A stretch of 64,000 nucleotides of DNA from contig NZ_JAGGLD010000001.1 in NCBI RefSeq assembly GCF_017874255.1, positions 992,001 to 1,056,000 on the forward strand, in the 5' to 3' direction. The notes under the pieces were generated by a model. The model was not told the origin of the DNA. It ran no database searches and saw only the letters and a program-made list of their open reading frames with translations. Source of the stretch: Paenibacillus shirakamiensis (GTDB lineage Bacteria; Bacillota; Bacilli; Paenibacillales; Paenibacillaceae). Of the stretch, positions 17,798 to 26,981 are shown piece by piece (position 1 is the stretch's first letter; the number at the start of each line of letters is the position of its first letter). Position numbers and translations under genes: made by a program.

Positions 17798-18037
17798 GGA
17801 ATATCCCTCCAGTGTTCTTATTACATGGCAATATTTTATGTTGAAAAAAAGTAAAGGACACGGAGTTGGAACAAATAGGGCGTATGAATATGGTGAGTAA
17901 AGAGGGATATTTATTAGTGTAACCTTAGTTTTCATTGTGGGTGGGAGTGTGGTATATAATTTTACAAAGAAAATGGGTCAGTTTAGTTCAAAACAGTTCA
18001 TGGTAAAGATCAGGAGGTTAATCGTTATTATTTAAAA

Positions 18038-18256
18038 ATGTATACAATGTTAGAAATGAGCTTTGAGGAAAAGGATCGCTTTAAGAAATTAGTAACTCAT
18101 TATCACGGCAAAAGAAGCAGACTTTCTCGAACAATATACATACTGACTTTACCCCCTTGGGTTTTCTTGTTGGATCACTTGAAACCTTCTCTAAGTTGGG
18201 GTGAAGTCATTTTTAATGTTCAAAAACCTTTACGTAATAAAGGCTTAAAATTATGA
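18038..18256 (+). CDS. Small ORF of unknown function
   Basis: A 72-codon frame (early residues MSFEEKDRFKKLVTHYHGK) ends in TGA overlapping the ATG of the next tiny ORF. GGAGG at 18013-18017 is about 20 nt before the ATG, too far for a good start, and no in-frame alternative exists. I do not recognise it. The ATGA coupling with the next ORF and position before a foldase-like gene are the main support. Confidence 0.35.
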   Translation: MYTMLEMSFEEKDRFKKLVTHYHGKRSRLSRTIYILTLPPWVFLLDHLKPSLSWGEVIFNVQKPLRNKGLKL

Positions 18257-18366
18257 AAATTGCTAACACAAACGCAATTTCTAAGCAATTTGAAATATAT
18301 TACAATAGCAACATTTATAAAATCAACGGCAATATGTCTGTAGATATAAACGTGTCGCTAAGATAA
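18253..18366 (+). CDS. Tiny ORF coupled by ATGA overlap
   Basis: This 37-codon frame begins MKIANTNAISKQ and ends at TAA 18364-18366. Its ATG overlaps the upstream TGA, and the foldase-like gene starts 18 nt after its stop. No homolog is recognised. It may be a small peptide or a chance frame. Confidence 0.3.
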   Translation: MKIANTNAISKQFEIYYNSNIYKINGNMSVDINVSLR

Positions 18367-18384
18367 ATTATAGGAGTGAAGAGG

Positions 18385-19386
18385 ATGAAAACGATTACTT
18401 CGAAAGTGTATCAGAGGGGGAAGTTATTGGAGATGCGAAAGAAGAGATATGTGATAACTGCGATTGTTCTTTTTACTATAATTGGAAGCGCTTACTTATT
18501 TAATCGTCTGCATGTTTCTTCACCGGATATCGTTATGTCTGTCAATGGGGAGCAGGTCACCAAGGAAGAGTTACAAACTGAGCTTGGTCTGACTTCCATG
18601 AAAGGATCAAGCAAGGAAGCATTACATAGGGCAGAACATGCGATAGTACGGTTCAAAGTTCAATGGGCACTGGCCAAACAGTTGGGTATCGTTGATAGCT
18701 CAACTTTAGATCAGCTACGTCAAATGGAGAATAGTGAACGGCAACAGAAACAACAAAAGCAGCAAGTGGTCTATGGGGTAACACAATTATCAGCCCATGA
18801 TTATCAGGATTATGCGCTTAGCAAATCAGTTATAGAACTCAAGGAAAAACTGCTTGCTGATGGCGTGATTACAGTGACTAATGCTGAATTGAAACAGAAA
18901 TATGAGGAAGTAAAAGTCTCGTATCGTAAGCAGGATGCGATTACCATTCATAAAATTACTGTGGACAAACGAGACAGCGATGGGCAAGTAACTAAATCTT
19001 CTATTCAAAAAGCTAGGGAGAAGATGGAAGATATCGAGCGAAAAATCGCCAATGGATCTGATTTCGACGTGATTGCGAAGAGTGTCAATGCATCAAACCA
19101 AATCATGGTCCAGCAGTTTACGGACAAAACCAGCAGAATCGACGAGAACGCTTATAGTTATCTACTGGAAGAAGCTAAATTGCTGCAAGAAGGACAAGTT
19201 GGACAGGTGCTCGAGAATGAGACTGAGCTAACTTTAATACGTTGCATTTCAAGGGTGCCTCAAGGCTACACACCTCTTAATGAAATTCAAGATCGGATCA
19301 AGATCATGCTCACTAATGAGAAGTACGAGAAGTACGTGGATCAACTGGTTCTAAAGGCGAAAGTTATCACGGATGCTAACAAATAA
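18385..19386 (+). CDS. Membrane-anchored foldase-like protein (SurA/PrsA type)
   Basis: About 333 residues. An N-terminal anchor (RYVITAIVLFTIIGSAYLF) is followed by an extracytoplasmic SurA-N/PrsA-like helical region (VNGEQVTKEELQTELG). A coiled region and a parvulin-like C-terminal segment (KITVDKRDSDG, ANGSDFDVIAKSVNAS, LLQEGQVGQVLE) follow. PrsA-type proteins assist folding of exported proteins. The large secreted protein encoded next is a plausible client. ATG 18385 follows TAGGAG by 8 nt; the GTG at 18376 overlaps that site. Catalytic parvulin residues were not confirmed, so it may be a chaperone only. Confidence 0.75.
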   Translation: MKTITSKVYQRGKLLEMRKKRYVITAIVLFTIIGSAYLFNRLHVSSPDIVMSVNGEQVTKEELQTELGLTSMKGSSKEALHRAEHAIVRFKVQWALAKQLGIVDSSTLDQLRQMENSERQQKQQKQQVVYGVTQLSAHDYQDYALSKSVIELKEKLLADGVITVTNAELKQKYEEVKVSYRKQDAITIHKITVDKRDSDGQVTKSSIQKAREKMEDIERKIANGSDFDVIAKSVNASNQIMVQQFTDKTSRIDENAYSYLLEEAKLLQEGQVGQVLENETELTLIRCISRVPQGYTPLNEIQDRIKIMLTNEKYEKYVDQLVLKAKVITDANK

Positions 19387-19456
19387 CATGGAGAGGAGGT
19401 GAGAGAGAGCGCTCTAATTAAGTATTGCATAATTAATTTACAAAGGGGATATGTGC

Positions 19457-22015
19457 ATGTTAAGGGAAAACAGGAAGCTGTTGGTATGGTTTATAGTTAG
19501 TGTTTTATGTTTGGGCGGGCTTCTCGTGCCAGGAGAGCTAAATACGGTACATGCTGCAACTAACGTTTACTATATCGATTCGGTCACAGGTAACGATGCA
19601 AATAACGGTACAAGTACTGCTACTCCATGGAAATCATTAAGTAAAGTAAGCAGCACTACGTTTCAACCAGGGGATCAAATTTTATTCAAGGCAGGTTCAA
19701 CGTGGACAGGTAGACTCGAACCAAAGGGCTCGGGTACTGAAGGCGCACCTATCAAAATTGGTGCCTACGGAACGGGTGCAAAACCACTATTTCAACCGGA
19801 TGCGGACTGGGTAGATCCTGCAATGACGTTGAACAATTACGTCAAACGTAATGTCACCGTTAACAGTGTTATTAAATTATATAACCAGTCCTACTGGGAG
19901 ATTGAGGGACTAGATCTTGTGGATCCGAATGGAGCTAACGTTAATCCCGATACGACTACAGTGTATCGACGCGCCATATATATCGAAGCCCAAGATGTTG
20001 GGGCTGTGAAGCATATCTATATTCGCAATGTTCATATTAACGGGTTCAAAGGACCTGATACAAATGAAGGTAAGGTTTCTGGCGGTATCGTATTCCATGT
20101 GCAGTTCAACCCAGACGATCCTTCGCTCAGACAACCTACATGGTTCGAGGATGTCGTAATCAGTGATAGTACCATTGAGAACGTCAGTCGATCAGGCATT
20201 AAGTTTCACTCAAGTTGGTGTACTCGTGCGCCAGGCGTAGGTGGAAAATTTCCAAGTGTCGATTTCCAAGGCATTGGACCGTGGACTCCTACCGTAGGTG
20301 TACACATCTATAATAATGTGATTCACGATGTCGAAGGTGATGGGGTTATTATTCGAGATATCAAGGATGCCATTGTCGAGCACAATACCGTTTACCGCGC
20401 AGCGAAAGGTGGCTCGTACGCAGTCGGATTGTTCAACTGGAATTCCGAGAACGTAACTTTCCAATACAATGAGGTATACGATACGCAGCCTGCAGGCGAT
20501 GCGCAAGGAATTGAGATCGATGCCCTGAATGATAAAACCTATGTACAATACAACTATGTGCACAATAACGCAGGCGGCTTCGCCATGTGGTGTAATACCG
20601 CAAATCTACCTAGTTATGACGGAATCTACCGGTATAACATTAGCCAAAATGACAGTACATCACATGGGGTAATTCAGCCACGGGCAACCATGCGAGGCTC
20701 GATGTTATACAACAACACCGTCTATATGGGGGCAGGAGAGTCCAGACAGTTCATTTACAATTTCTCCGGAGGACCGGATAATCAGGTTCAAGTCTTTAAT
20801 AATATTTTTTACAATCAAGGTACTTTGTCCAATCTGGATTTCGCAACCGGTGCGATTAACTACAACTCCAACGTATATTATGGATTCCCATCCACACCGA
20901 GTACTGATCCAAACCCAATCACAGCAGATCCCAAGTTAACATCTCCCGGGTCGGGAACGGTTGGGCTGACTACAGTTGCCGGCTATAAACTACAAGCGGA
21001 TTCTCCGGCTATTAACAAAGGCGTATTCATTCCGAATAATGGAGGTCAGGATTATTGGGGAGCCTCTCTATACAATGGCAAACCAGATATTGGAGCCAAT
21101 GAATACACAGGAACGGCCTATCCGGCTGCAAGTGTTATTGCGGATGGGACTTACACATTGACAGTAAAACACAGTGGGATGAAGCTAGAAGTGAATGCAG
21201 GGAGTCTCGCTGAAGGTGCAGTGATTGATCAGTCAGCGGATACCGGAACAGACAACCAACAATGGATCATTACGAACATTGGCAATGGCTATTATAAACT
21301 GATTAATAAGAAGAGTGGTAAAGCTGTAGCAGTCGATCAAGCTTCCATTAACAACAATGCTAAAATTGCTCAGTATACGTATACATCTAACAGTCCTTAT
21401 AACGATGAATGGCAAATCGTTGATGTCGGCGGAGGGTATTTCCAATTCATCAATCGTTACAGTAGCAAAGCTATTGATATGCCTGCTAATTCGACGACAG
21501 CGGGCACCCAGTTCGCACAGTGGGACGCGGGTACGAGCAACAATCAGAAGTTCCAATTGACACCTGTGTCCAATGCAATTGTATCTGGCGCAACTTACAA
21601 AATGACGGTCAAAAGTAATGGCTATGCACTGGATGTGAATGCCAACAGTACCGCTGAGGGTGCTGCAATTATTCAATGGAATTATGGTGGTGGTAACAAC
21701 CAACAATGGGTAATCACAGATATCGGTGGTGGTTATTACAAAATCATGAATGTGAATAGCGGCAAAGCCTTAGCCGTCGAAGGAGCATCCACTGCAGATA
21801 ATGCTAAGATCGTACAGGTTACGTATTCATCTGCGGCACCATCCAACGACGAGTGGCAGCTTGTAGATGCGGGCGGAGGTTATTATAAGCTAATCAACCG
21901 TAATAGCGGTAAAGCCCTTGATATCCCCGGATCCAGCACAACCTTGGGTACACAATTCATACAATGGACCTCTGGTTCAGCAGATAACCAGAAAGTATTG
22001 CTTACTAAATTATAA
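19457..22015 (+). CDS. Secreted beta-helix protein with tandem ricin-type lectin domains
   Basis: About 852 residues. A signal peptide (LLVWFIVSVLCLGGLLVPG, cut near VHAA) leads into a right-handed parallel beta-helix (about 30-560). That part opens with NVYYIDSVTGNDANNGT and has repeated N-rich turns such as HIYNNVIHDVEGDGVIIRD. Two RICIN-like domains follow (about 565-705 and 710-852), each with repeats such as NQQWIITNIGNGYYKLINK and SGKALDIP. The plan suggests a polysaccharide lyase or glycan-binding exoenzyme; the catalytic residues and substrate are not visible. AGGGG is 8 nt before ATG 19457. A strong hairpin ends the transcript. Confidence 0.88.
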   Translation: MLRENRKLLVWFIVSVLCLGGLLVPGELNTVHAATNVYYIDSVTGNDANNGTSTATPWKSLSKVSSTTFQPGDQILFKAGSTWTGRLEPKGSGTEGAPIKIGAYGTGAKPLFQPDADWVDPAMTLNNYVKRNVTVNSVIKLYNQSYWEIEGLDLVDPNGANVNPDTTTVYRRAIYIEAQDVGAVKHIYIRNVHINGFKGPDTNEGKVSGGIVFHVQFNPDDPSLRQPTWFEDVVISDSTIENVSRSGIKFHSSWCTRAPGVGGKFPSVDFQGIGPWTPTVGVHIYNNVIHDVEGDGVIIRDIKDAIVEHNTVYRAAKGGSYAVGLFNWNSENVTFQYNEVYDTQPAGDAQGIEIDALNDKTYVQYNYVHNNAGGFAMWCNTANLPSYDGIYRYNISQNDSTSHGVIQPRATMRGSMLYNNTVYMGAGESRQFIYNFSGGPDNQVQVFNNIFYNQGTLSNLDFATGAINYNSNVYYGFPSTPSTDPNPITADPKLTSPGSGTVGLTTVAGYKLQADSPAINKGVFIPNNGGQDYWGASLYNGKPDIGANEYTGTAYPAASVIADGTYTLTVKHSGMKLEVNAGSLAEGAVIDQSADTGTDNQQWIITNIGNGYYKLINKKSGKAVAVDQASINNNAKIAQYTYTSNSPYNDEWQIVDVGGGYFQFINRYSSKAIDMPANSTTAGTQFAQWDAGTSNNQKFQLTPVSNAIVSGATYKMTVKSNGYALDVNANSTAEGAAIIQWNYGGGNNQQWVITDIGGGYYKIMNVNSGKALAVEGASTADNAKIVQVTYSSAAPSNDEWQLVDAGGGYYKLINRNSGKALDIPGSSTTLGTQFIQWTSGSADNQKVLLTKL

Positions 22016-22040
22016 AATTCGGCTTTAAATGAAGTCATGC

Positions 22041-22084
22041 AACAAGCCATACTTGTTCCGGAGCCGGAACAAGTATGGCTTGTT
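22041..22084 (+). terminator. Long perfect hairpin terminator
   Basis: Arms 22041-22061 and 22064-22084 are perfectly complementary over 21 bp around an AG loop. A short T-rich stretch (TGTTTGTC) follows. It lies 26 nt after the beta-helix gene. Confidence 0.75.
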
Positions 22085-22295
22085 TGTCTATCAATATTCA
22101 ATATCAAGATACGAAGCAGAGCAGGCTCTTAATTTAGAGGCATAGATGGGCAGTGGTGAGAGAAAGATCATGGAGAAAAGCACTTAGACTAGTTTTGCAT
22201 CAGTGATGTGAAATTTAGTAAAGCTGTAAAACATACATAATAGTAACAGTAATTTCAACATAAAAAAATTTTTTAAAACTTTTCAAATAAAACGG

Positions 22296-23102
22296 ATGTA
22301 TATAATCAAAAGGAGAACACGCAGAAAGTGGGAGATTGTTATTAAAAAGTATGTTTTGTTATTTCTGACACTGATCATATCATTTAGTATCATGGTTGCT
22401 TGTAGCAATCAACCTAGTTCTAATCATGGAAAGATATCAAATGAACAACTCCAAAAGAAAGTAGAATCTTCAAATAATTCTTCTAATTCCAATCTCTCAG
22501 AAGGCCATGCCAGTGTTTTCCCAAAGACAGGTATTGAGGAATCTATTCTTATAGATGCAGTTCATGATACGCCATCTATTCGTGCTGAAACCCAAACAGA
22601 ACACGGAACGTTATTTATGATTTCTAAGGGGAGAGAAGAGGAAGGACACTTGCTTGTGTCAAGTACAACAGGGCTAGAGGGAAGTAAAACGTTTCAGAGT
22701 ACTTACTCTATCCTTTTTAAACAAGGTGAACAGGAGAAAGTCCTCTTAGAATTGCCAGCCTATTTATATGTACAGCCCACAGATAAGATCTTAACTTTTA
22801 AAAAGATTGCCTTTAAAGAAGCTGATCTTTATTTTCTTACTCCTCAATATCAGTCAGGGCATGGATTAGAAGCATTTGTATTTGCGATTGAAAAGCAGAC
22901 TGGAAAAGCCTTTTCTATATTAATTAAAAATAATAATCAAGATATAGATAGATTAATATATTCCGAAGCTAAAGATATAGCACCTCTTTATATAAAGAAC
23001 AATCAGTTAGTAGTAGTTCGTCCATTAGGAGCAGGAGGGCCTCCAGATAAAGATGGGCATTACAAATTAGATATGGTTAATAAGAAGCTTGTCGCGGAGT
23101 AA
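22296..23102 (+). CDS. Lipoprotein of unknown function
   Basis: The ORF has 268 codons. A basic N-terminus and hydrophobic run (KKYVLLFLTLIISFSIM) end in a lipobox (MVAC), so it is probably a membrane-anchored lipoprotein. The mature part starts with an N/S-rich linker followed by beta-rich sequence. The start is uncertain. ATG 22296 gives a long charged extension before the signal sequence. A GGGAG lies 6 nt before an in-frame ATT just ahead of the KKY segment, so a non-canonical start is possible. Family not recognised. Confidence 0.6.
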   Translation: MYIIKRRTRRKWEIVIKKYVLLFLTLIISFSIMVACSNQPSSNHGKISNEQLQKKVESSNNSSNSNLSEGHASVFPKTGIEESILIDAVHDTPSIRAETQTEHGTLFMISKGREEEGHLLVSSTTGLEGSKTFQSTYSILFKQGEQEKVLLELPAYLYVQPTDKILTFKKIAFKEADLYFLTPQYQSGHGLEAFVFAIEKQTGKAFSILIKNNNQDIDRLIYSEAKDIAPLYIKNNQLVVVRPLGAGGPPDKDGHYKLDMVNKKLVAE

Positions 23103-23188
23103 ATACTACCGCTTTTATTCAGAATGGATGCCAGTAGGACAACGGTCATGTTGGTCAATTCTATCCTATGAGAAACTGAGGTAATGGA

Positions 23189-23704
23189 ATGGAAATAATT
23201 TCGTATATTAAAATCCCCAATATTAAATTGCCAGATGATTTTGAGCAAGAACCTGAAAAATACTTTATACATATTGATGATAAAGAAAGAATAATCAATA
23301 TCATTAATCAATTTGACCAAGATTATTTGGAAGGTGCTCTAATAATGAAATATAAAAACAGCCAAATTTTATGTTTTGAATTATGGGATTACGTGGGGGA
23401 TTTATGGGCGTATTTGCTGAACGCAGTGGAAGAATTTTTGATGAACAGAAAAGGGGAATGCTACCTTCCTGATCAACCCATAAAAATTGAGATCCTTGAG
23501 AATAGGTATGATTCCATAAAATTTATAGTGGGTGAAGGAAAATACGGTTGTACCATTATCCCAAAGTTAATATTTCTACAAACAATAATTAACGAAGCGG
23601 AGCATTTTTTTATGAGATTTAATGAATATTTTATGTCTCACCAGTACAATTTTCATGTAAATCAGCTAGTGAAACTGAGAGCAACGCTGGTCAGTGATTT
23701 TTGA
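23189..23704 (+). CDS. Unrecognised cytoplasmic protein
   Basis: 171 residues, acidic, without signal or membrane segments. It contains IKLPDDFEQEPEKYFIHIDD and FELWDYVGDLWAYLLNAVEEF. GAGGTAATGG precedes the ATG, and a terminator follows at 23758-23793. Size and style resemble small immunity-type proteins scattered in Bacillota genomes, but no toxin partner is adjacent, so no function is assigned. Confidence 0.6.
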   Translation: MEIISYIKIPNIKLPDDFEQEPEKYFIHIDDKERIINIINQFDQDYLEGALIMKYKNSQILCFELWDYVGDLWAYLLNAVEEFLMNRKGECYLPDQPIKIEILENRYDSIKFIVGEGKYGCTIIPKLIFLQTIINEAEHFFMRFNEYFMSHQYNFHVNQLVKLRATLVSDF

Positions 23705-23757
23705 TTAAAACAAAGAACTTTCAAATAAACGCTAAAAAAGATTTAGCCTACATGAAT

Positions 23758-23793
23758 ACCACATGTGAGTAATTCTCCATGTGGTTTCTTTTT
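23758..23793 (+). terminator. Intrinsic terminator
   Basis: ACCACATG (23758-23765) pairs with CATGTGGT (23778-23785), followed by TTCTTTTTT. Confidence 0.75.
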
Positions 23794-23858
23794 TAAGAGG
23801 AGATAACAAAGATAAGATGATTAAGCTATTCAGGCTTTCCTAACATTCTAACTGAAAT

Positions 23859-24461
23859 TTATAAAGGAGATAGATCTATTTGTTTAACAAAAAACGCGAT
23901 AATAATTGAAAGAATAACTATGGCTACCATTTGCTTTGGTTGTTTGTAATAGACAATGCATATAATTAAATACATAATTAATTCTTCAATATAATTCAAA
24001 TATATATAAAATAAACCAATTCCAATTGAATATTTCAACAATATGCCCATTGGTAACGCAGGTAGAATATAGGATAAACGCACATTATTTTTAGCCTCCC
24101 ATGCAATAAGTGCTAGAAGAGGAGATATAATCGCTATTATAAACCAAGATATAAAATATCTGGTTGGAAAAAAACCAAATAAATATGTTGAATAAAGATA
24201 ATAACTGATTAACACTCCTATAAAGAAAATGAACGTGTTACCTGCAGCACTGATTTTTGTTTTACTAAATGTTGCTATTATTGTAGCAATGAATATCCAA
24301 ATACCAACTCTTGTAAATAAATCACCAAAATAACTAAGGACAGTATCCCATTTTTTACCATCTGTAATTGAGATAGTATCTAAATATTTAGATATGATAC
24401 CCAAGATTACACCGAACACTAAACATACGATAAGACTTTGTGATTTATTGGTCTTTTTCAC
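23859..24461 (-). CDS. Polytopic membrane protein of unknown function
   Basis: 200 residues with about six hydrophobic helices, including SLIVCLVFGVILGIISKY, IGVLISYYLYSTYLFGFF and FIISWF-type stretches around TRYFISWFIIAIISP. The start is GTG 24461, with GGGGTGG shortly upstream. No catalytic motif is visible and the family was not recognised. Confidence 0.6.
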   Translation of the reverse strand: MKKTNKSQSLIVCLVFGVILGIISKYLDTISITDGKKWDTVLSYFGDLFTRVGIWIFIATIIATFSKTKISAAGNTFIFFIGVLISYYLYSTYLFGFFPTRYFISWFIIAIISPLLALIAWEAKNNVRLSYILPALPMGILLKYSIGIGLFYIYLNYIEELIMYLIICIVYYKQPKQMVAIVILSIIIAFFVKQIDLSPL

Positions 24462-24893
24462 TTCGCCACCCCAATAGTGTATTTTTATAATATTTATATT
24501 ATTTTAGTCTAACATTGAATTTTACAAAATTTTACAAACCTTTTGAAGGACTGAAGTGTTCAAGGTAAGGCTAAAATAAATATTTATTATCCGTGTGTAT
24601 CTATAATTCTACTATTAATGGATGTTGATTCGTCAGAGTAAGTGTAAATGGTCACCATCATTATCAAAGATATTAATTATCTTGAAGAGATTTTCTTCAG
24701 CCCTTAAAGGACAACTAGAAGTTGATATAATACTAAAACTCTATGGTTAGTCCTGAATATGCTCAAAGTTCACTGTTGCGTGCTACGTTAGTCAGAGGTA
24801 GAAAAAAATAATTGTGTTTTTGCGACGATTTAATATTACGTAAAATAAAGCACGGTATTCTTCAGCAACAGAGAAGAATATGTAAATTATTTC
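24462..24893. other. Long non-coding interval
   Basis: AT-rich spacer of about 430 bp between divergent genes. No ORF with a ribosome site, repeat or hairpin stands out. The recognisable promoter/operator of the exporter gene begins at 24894. Confidence 0.5.
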
Positions 24894-24920
24894 TTGACAT
24901 ATAGGGTAGGGGGCTATACT
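24894..24920 (+). promoter_or_regulatory. Promoter with CsoR-type operator before the DHA2 exporter
   Basis: TTGACA (24894-24899) is followed by TATACT (24915-24920) with a 15-nt spacer. The spacer is the GC-rich ATAGGGTAGGGGGCTATA, an inverted-repeat G-tract of the kind bound by CsoR/RcnR proteins. Related sequences precede both CsoR-like genes in the window. Binding by the repressor encoded at 26544 is inferred. Confidence 0.6.
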
Positions 24921-24979
24921 ATTATGTTCAACACAACAATATAAGAGTGATTAAGAGCATGAAGAGGAGGAAGAAAATT

Positions 24980-26416
24980 ATGAAAAATCAAGCCAAAGCT
25001 TTATCGCAAGCAGATCCCAAGCGTTGGTTAGCATTAGCCTTACTATGCCTTGCCAATTTTATGGTGATCATGGACACATCCATTATCGGTGTTGCACTGC
25101 CAGCTATTAAAGAAGGACTAGGTTACACGCAAGCAAGTTTGCAGTGGGTTTTCAACGCGTATGTCATTTTCTTTGGAGGGTTATTATTGCTCGGTGGTCG
25201 ATTGTCCGATTTGTTTGGTCAACGCCGCATATTCATGTGGGGGTTGTCGATTCTTACGCTAGCTTCTTTGTTGGCAGGGTTGGCTTGGAACGAAGAGACG
25301 CTTAATGTTGGCCGCGCCTTGCAAGGATTCGGTTCCGCACTAATTGCTCCATCTGCGTTAACGATTGTAATGATGCTTTTCGGAGGTAACCCCAAAGAGT
25401 TAGGGAAAGCATTAGGCTTCTGGGGCGCATCGGCCGCTGCAGGTGGGTCGGCAGGCGTATTTCTCGGTGGGGTCATTACCGAGTGGCTCAGCTGGCAATG
25501 GACCTTCTTAATCAACGTACCCGTTGGTATTATAGCGCTGCTTCTATCCCCGGGACTTTTGGCCAAGGGAACGCGTAGAAAAGGTAGAGTTGACGTGATT
25601 GGTTCTATCTTCGTCACAGCAGCCTTGGTATTGGTGGTGTATGGCATTGTTACTGCAGAGCACAATGGATGGGGGGCGTCGTCCACATTGTGGACGCTTA
25701 TATCAGCAGCCGTATTGTTTATCTTGTTCCTGATCGTTCAGGCAACTAAAAAAGAGCCGCTTGTTCCCCTGAAGATTTTTAAAGCTTCCAATCTGGCTGC
25801 AGGCAATATCGCGCTCATTATGCTGGCCGGTGGTTGGATTCCACTGTGGTATTTCCTCAATCTCTATATGCAGCAGGTGCTAAAGTTTTCTGCTTTTGCA
25901 GGTGGAGTCGGCTTGCTGCCGATGACGATCTTGATTGCCGTCTTTATGATCTTTATTACAGGTAAGCTAATCGGCAAGTTCGGGATGAAGTCGAATCTGG
26001 TCATCGGATTGATTGCACTCGGAGGTTCGATGCTTCTGTTCGCTGGCAATACGCCGAATGATGGGAATTTCATTGTCAACGTACTTCCGGCATCCTTACT
26101 CGGTGCCCTTGGTATGTCACTTGCCTATATTCCAGCTACGATGTCTGCCATGTCGGGGGCGAAACCCGATGAGGCAGGACTAGCATCGGGTCTTGCTAAT
26201 ACGAGTTACCAGATTGGATCAGCAATCAGTCTGGCTATCATGGTTGCGATTGCTGGTTCAATAACTGCTTCTCAAACGGGTGTTGATTCGGTCGCTGCGC
26301 TAAACGTAGGATTTCAACACGCATTTTTCTGGTCAGGTATCGTTGCTTTTGCAGGTGCAATTTTAACGCTTCTATTTATCCGTTCGCCTAAGAAGGATGA
26401 AGCAAGTAACACGTAG
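24980..26416 (+). CDS. DHA2-family (14-helix) MFS drug/metal efflux transporter
   Basis: About 478 residues with 14 predicted helices. MFS signatures are NFMVIMDTSIIGVALPAI (motif D1), GGRLSDLFGQRR (loop 2-3) and GALGMSLAYIPATMSAMSG. DHA2 members export hydrophobic cations and antibiotics. Control by a metal-sensing CsoR-like repressor suggests a metal complex or metal-linked stress compound, but the substrate is unknown. ATG 24980 is 9 nt after GAGGAGG; the frame opens 33 nt upstream at a GTG without a site. A CsoR-family gene follows in the same direction. Confidence 0.88.
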   Translation: MKNQAKALSQADPKRWLALALLCLANFMVIMDTSIIGVALPAIKEGLGYTQASLQWVFNAYVIFFGGLLLLGGRLSDLFGQRRIFMWGLSILTLASLLAGLAWNEETLNVGRALQGFGSALIAPSALTIVMMLFGGNPKELGKALGFWGASAAAGGSAGVFLGGVITEWLSWQWTFLINVPVGIIALLLSPGLLAKGTRRKGRVDVIGSIFVTAALVLVVYGIVTAEHNGWGASSTLWTLISAAVLFILFLIVQATKKEPLVPLKIFKASNLAAGNIALIMLAGGWIPLWYFLNLYMQQVLKFSAFAGGVGLLPMTILIAVFMIFITGKLIGKFGMKSNLVIGLIALGGSMLLFAGNTPNDGNFIVNVLPASLLGALGMSLAYIPATMSAMSGAKPDEAGLASGLANTSYQIGSAISLAIMVAIAGSITASQTGVDSVAALNVGFQHAFFWSGIVAFAGAILTLLFIRSPKKDEASNT

Positions 26417-26497
26417 TCATGTAGTCCATGTAAATCTATAATCGGTCGCAAGAGGCTAATTATCTTATGTGAAAGTGCCCACTGATTTAACACAATT

Positions 26498-26519
26498 ACT
26501 ATAGGGGTGAGAGGTATAG
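26498..26519 (+). promoter_or_regulatory. CsoR-type operator candidate
   Basis: CTATAGGGGTGAGAGGTATAG lies about 25 nt before the CsoR-family gene and has a TATA-flanked G-tract inverted form like the sites at 24900 and 59784. It suggests autoregulation. Confidence 0.5.
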
Positions 26520-26543
26520 CAAACTAAAAAAGGAGGGATTCCA

Positions 26544-26888
26544 ATGCGCGAAGAACCGATACTCGTGAAACAACCAATATACCAAGACCCGGGCTGCTTC
26601 TCTCATGGAGAGCGCAGGAGCCATCATTCAGATAAAACCAAAAGCAGTCTGCTCAATCGACTAAATCGAATCGAGGGACAGGTTCGCGGAATTAAGGGAA
26701 TGATTGAGAAAGATATTTACTGTGATGATGTGTTGAATCAGATTGCTTCGGTGCAAGCTTCATTGAACGGTGTCGGAAAGATGCTACTTGAATATCATAT
26801 GAAAAGTTGTGTCATTGAACGAATCCAAGAAGGAGATGCGGAAATATTAACCGAATTAATGACAACCATCAATAAACTGATGAAATAA
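26544..26888 (+). CDS. CsoR-family metal-sensing repressor, copy 1
   Basis: 114 residues of the all-helical CsoR/RcnR (DUF156) fold: LLNRLNRIEGQVRGIKGMIE, YCDDVLNQIASVQASLNG and EYHMKSCV. The Cu(I)-type ligand set is present as Cys60, His85 and Cys89. This favours copper sensing over the persulfide-sensing CstR branch, which lacks the histidine. The N-terminal 30 residues are His-rich (SHGERRSHHSD) and may modulate metal binding. A GGAGG site precedes the ATG. The core is nearly identical to the protein at 59411-59761. It sits between a DHA2 exporter and a copper operon. Confidence 0.9.
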   Translation: MREEPILVKQPIYQDPGCFSHGERRSHHSDKTKSSLLNRLNRIEGQVRGIKGMIEKDIYCDDVLNQIASVQASLNGVGKMLLEYHMKSCVIERIQEGDAEILTELMTTINKLMK

Positions 26889-26938
26889 ATTCATACCACT
26901 AATAAGCAACAGAGATACTGCTTTTAATATTTTATTTT

Positions 26939-26968
26939 TATAGGGTACCCGGGTATTGTAAATATAAT
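26939..26968 (+). promoter_or_regulatory. Copper operon promoter with CsoR-type operator
   Basis: TATAGGGTACCCGGGTATTG (26939-26958) resembles the copZA operator of B. subtilis, and a perfect TATAAT follows at 26963-26968. The operator overlaps the -35/spacer, as expected for repression. The transcript would run through the csoR remnant into copZ and copA. Confidence 0.65.
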
Positions 26969-26981
26969 AGAGTAGACAGAT

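Noticed and set aside
16649-19386. Lasso-peptide or other RiPP cluster suggested by small ORFs near a foldase and glycosyltransferase
   Set aside because: No leader protease, cyclase, RRE or kinase genes are present, and the small ORFs show no precursor features.
19390-19456. GGAGGTG followed by a possible leader ORF before the beta-helix gene
   Set aside because: No start codon at suitable spacing leads to a frame longer than a few codons.
22041-22084. 21-bp perfect hairpin as an attachment or integration site
   Set aside because: Its position just after a gene and T-rich tail fit a terminator. No integrase or duplicate copy was seen in the window.
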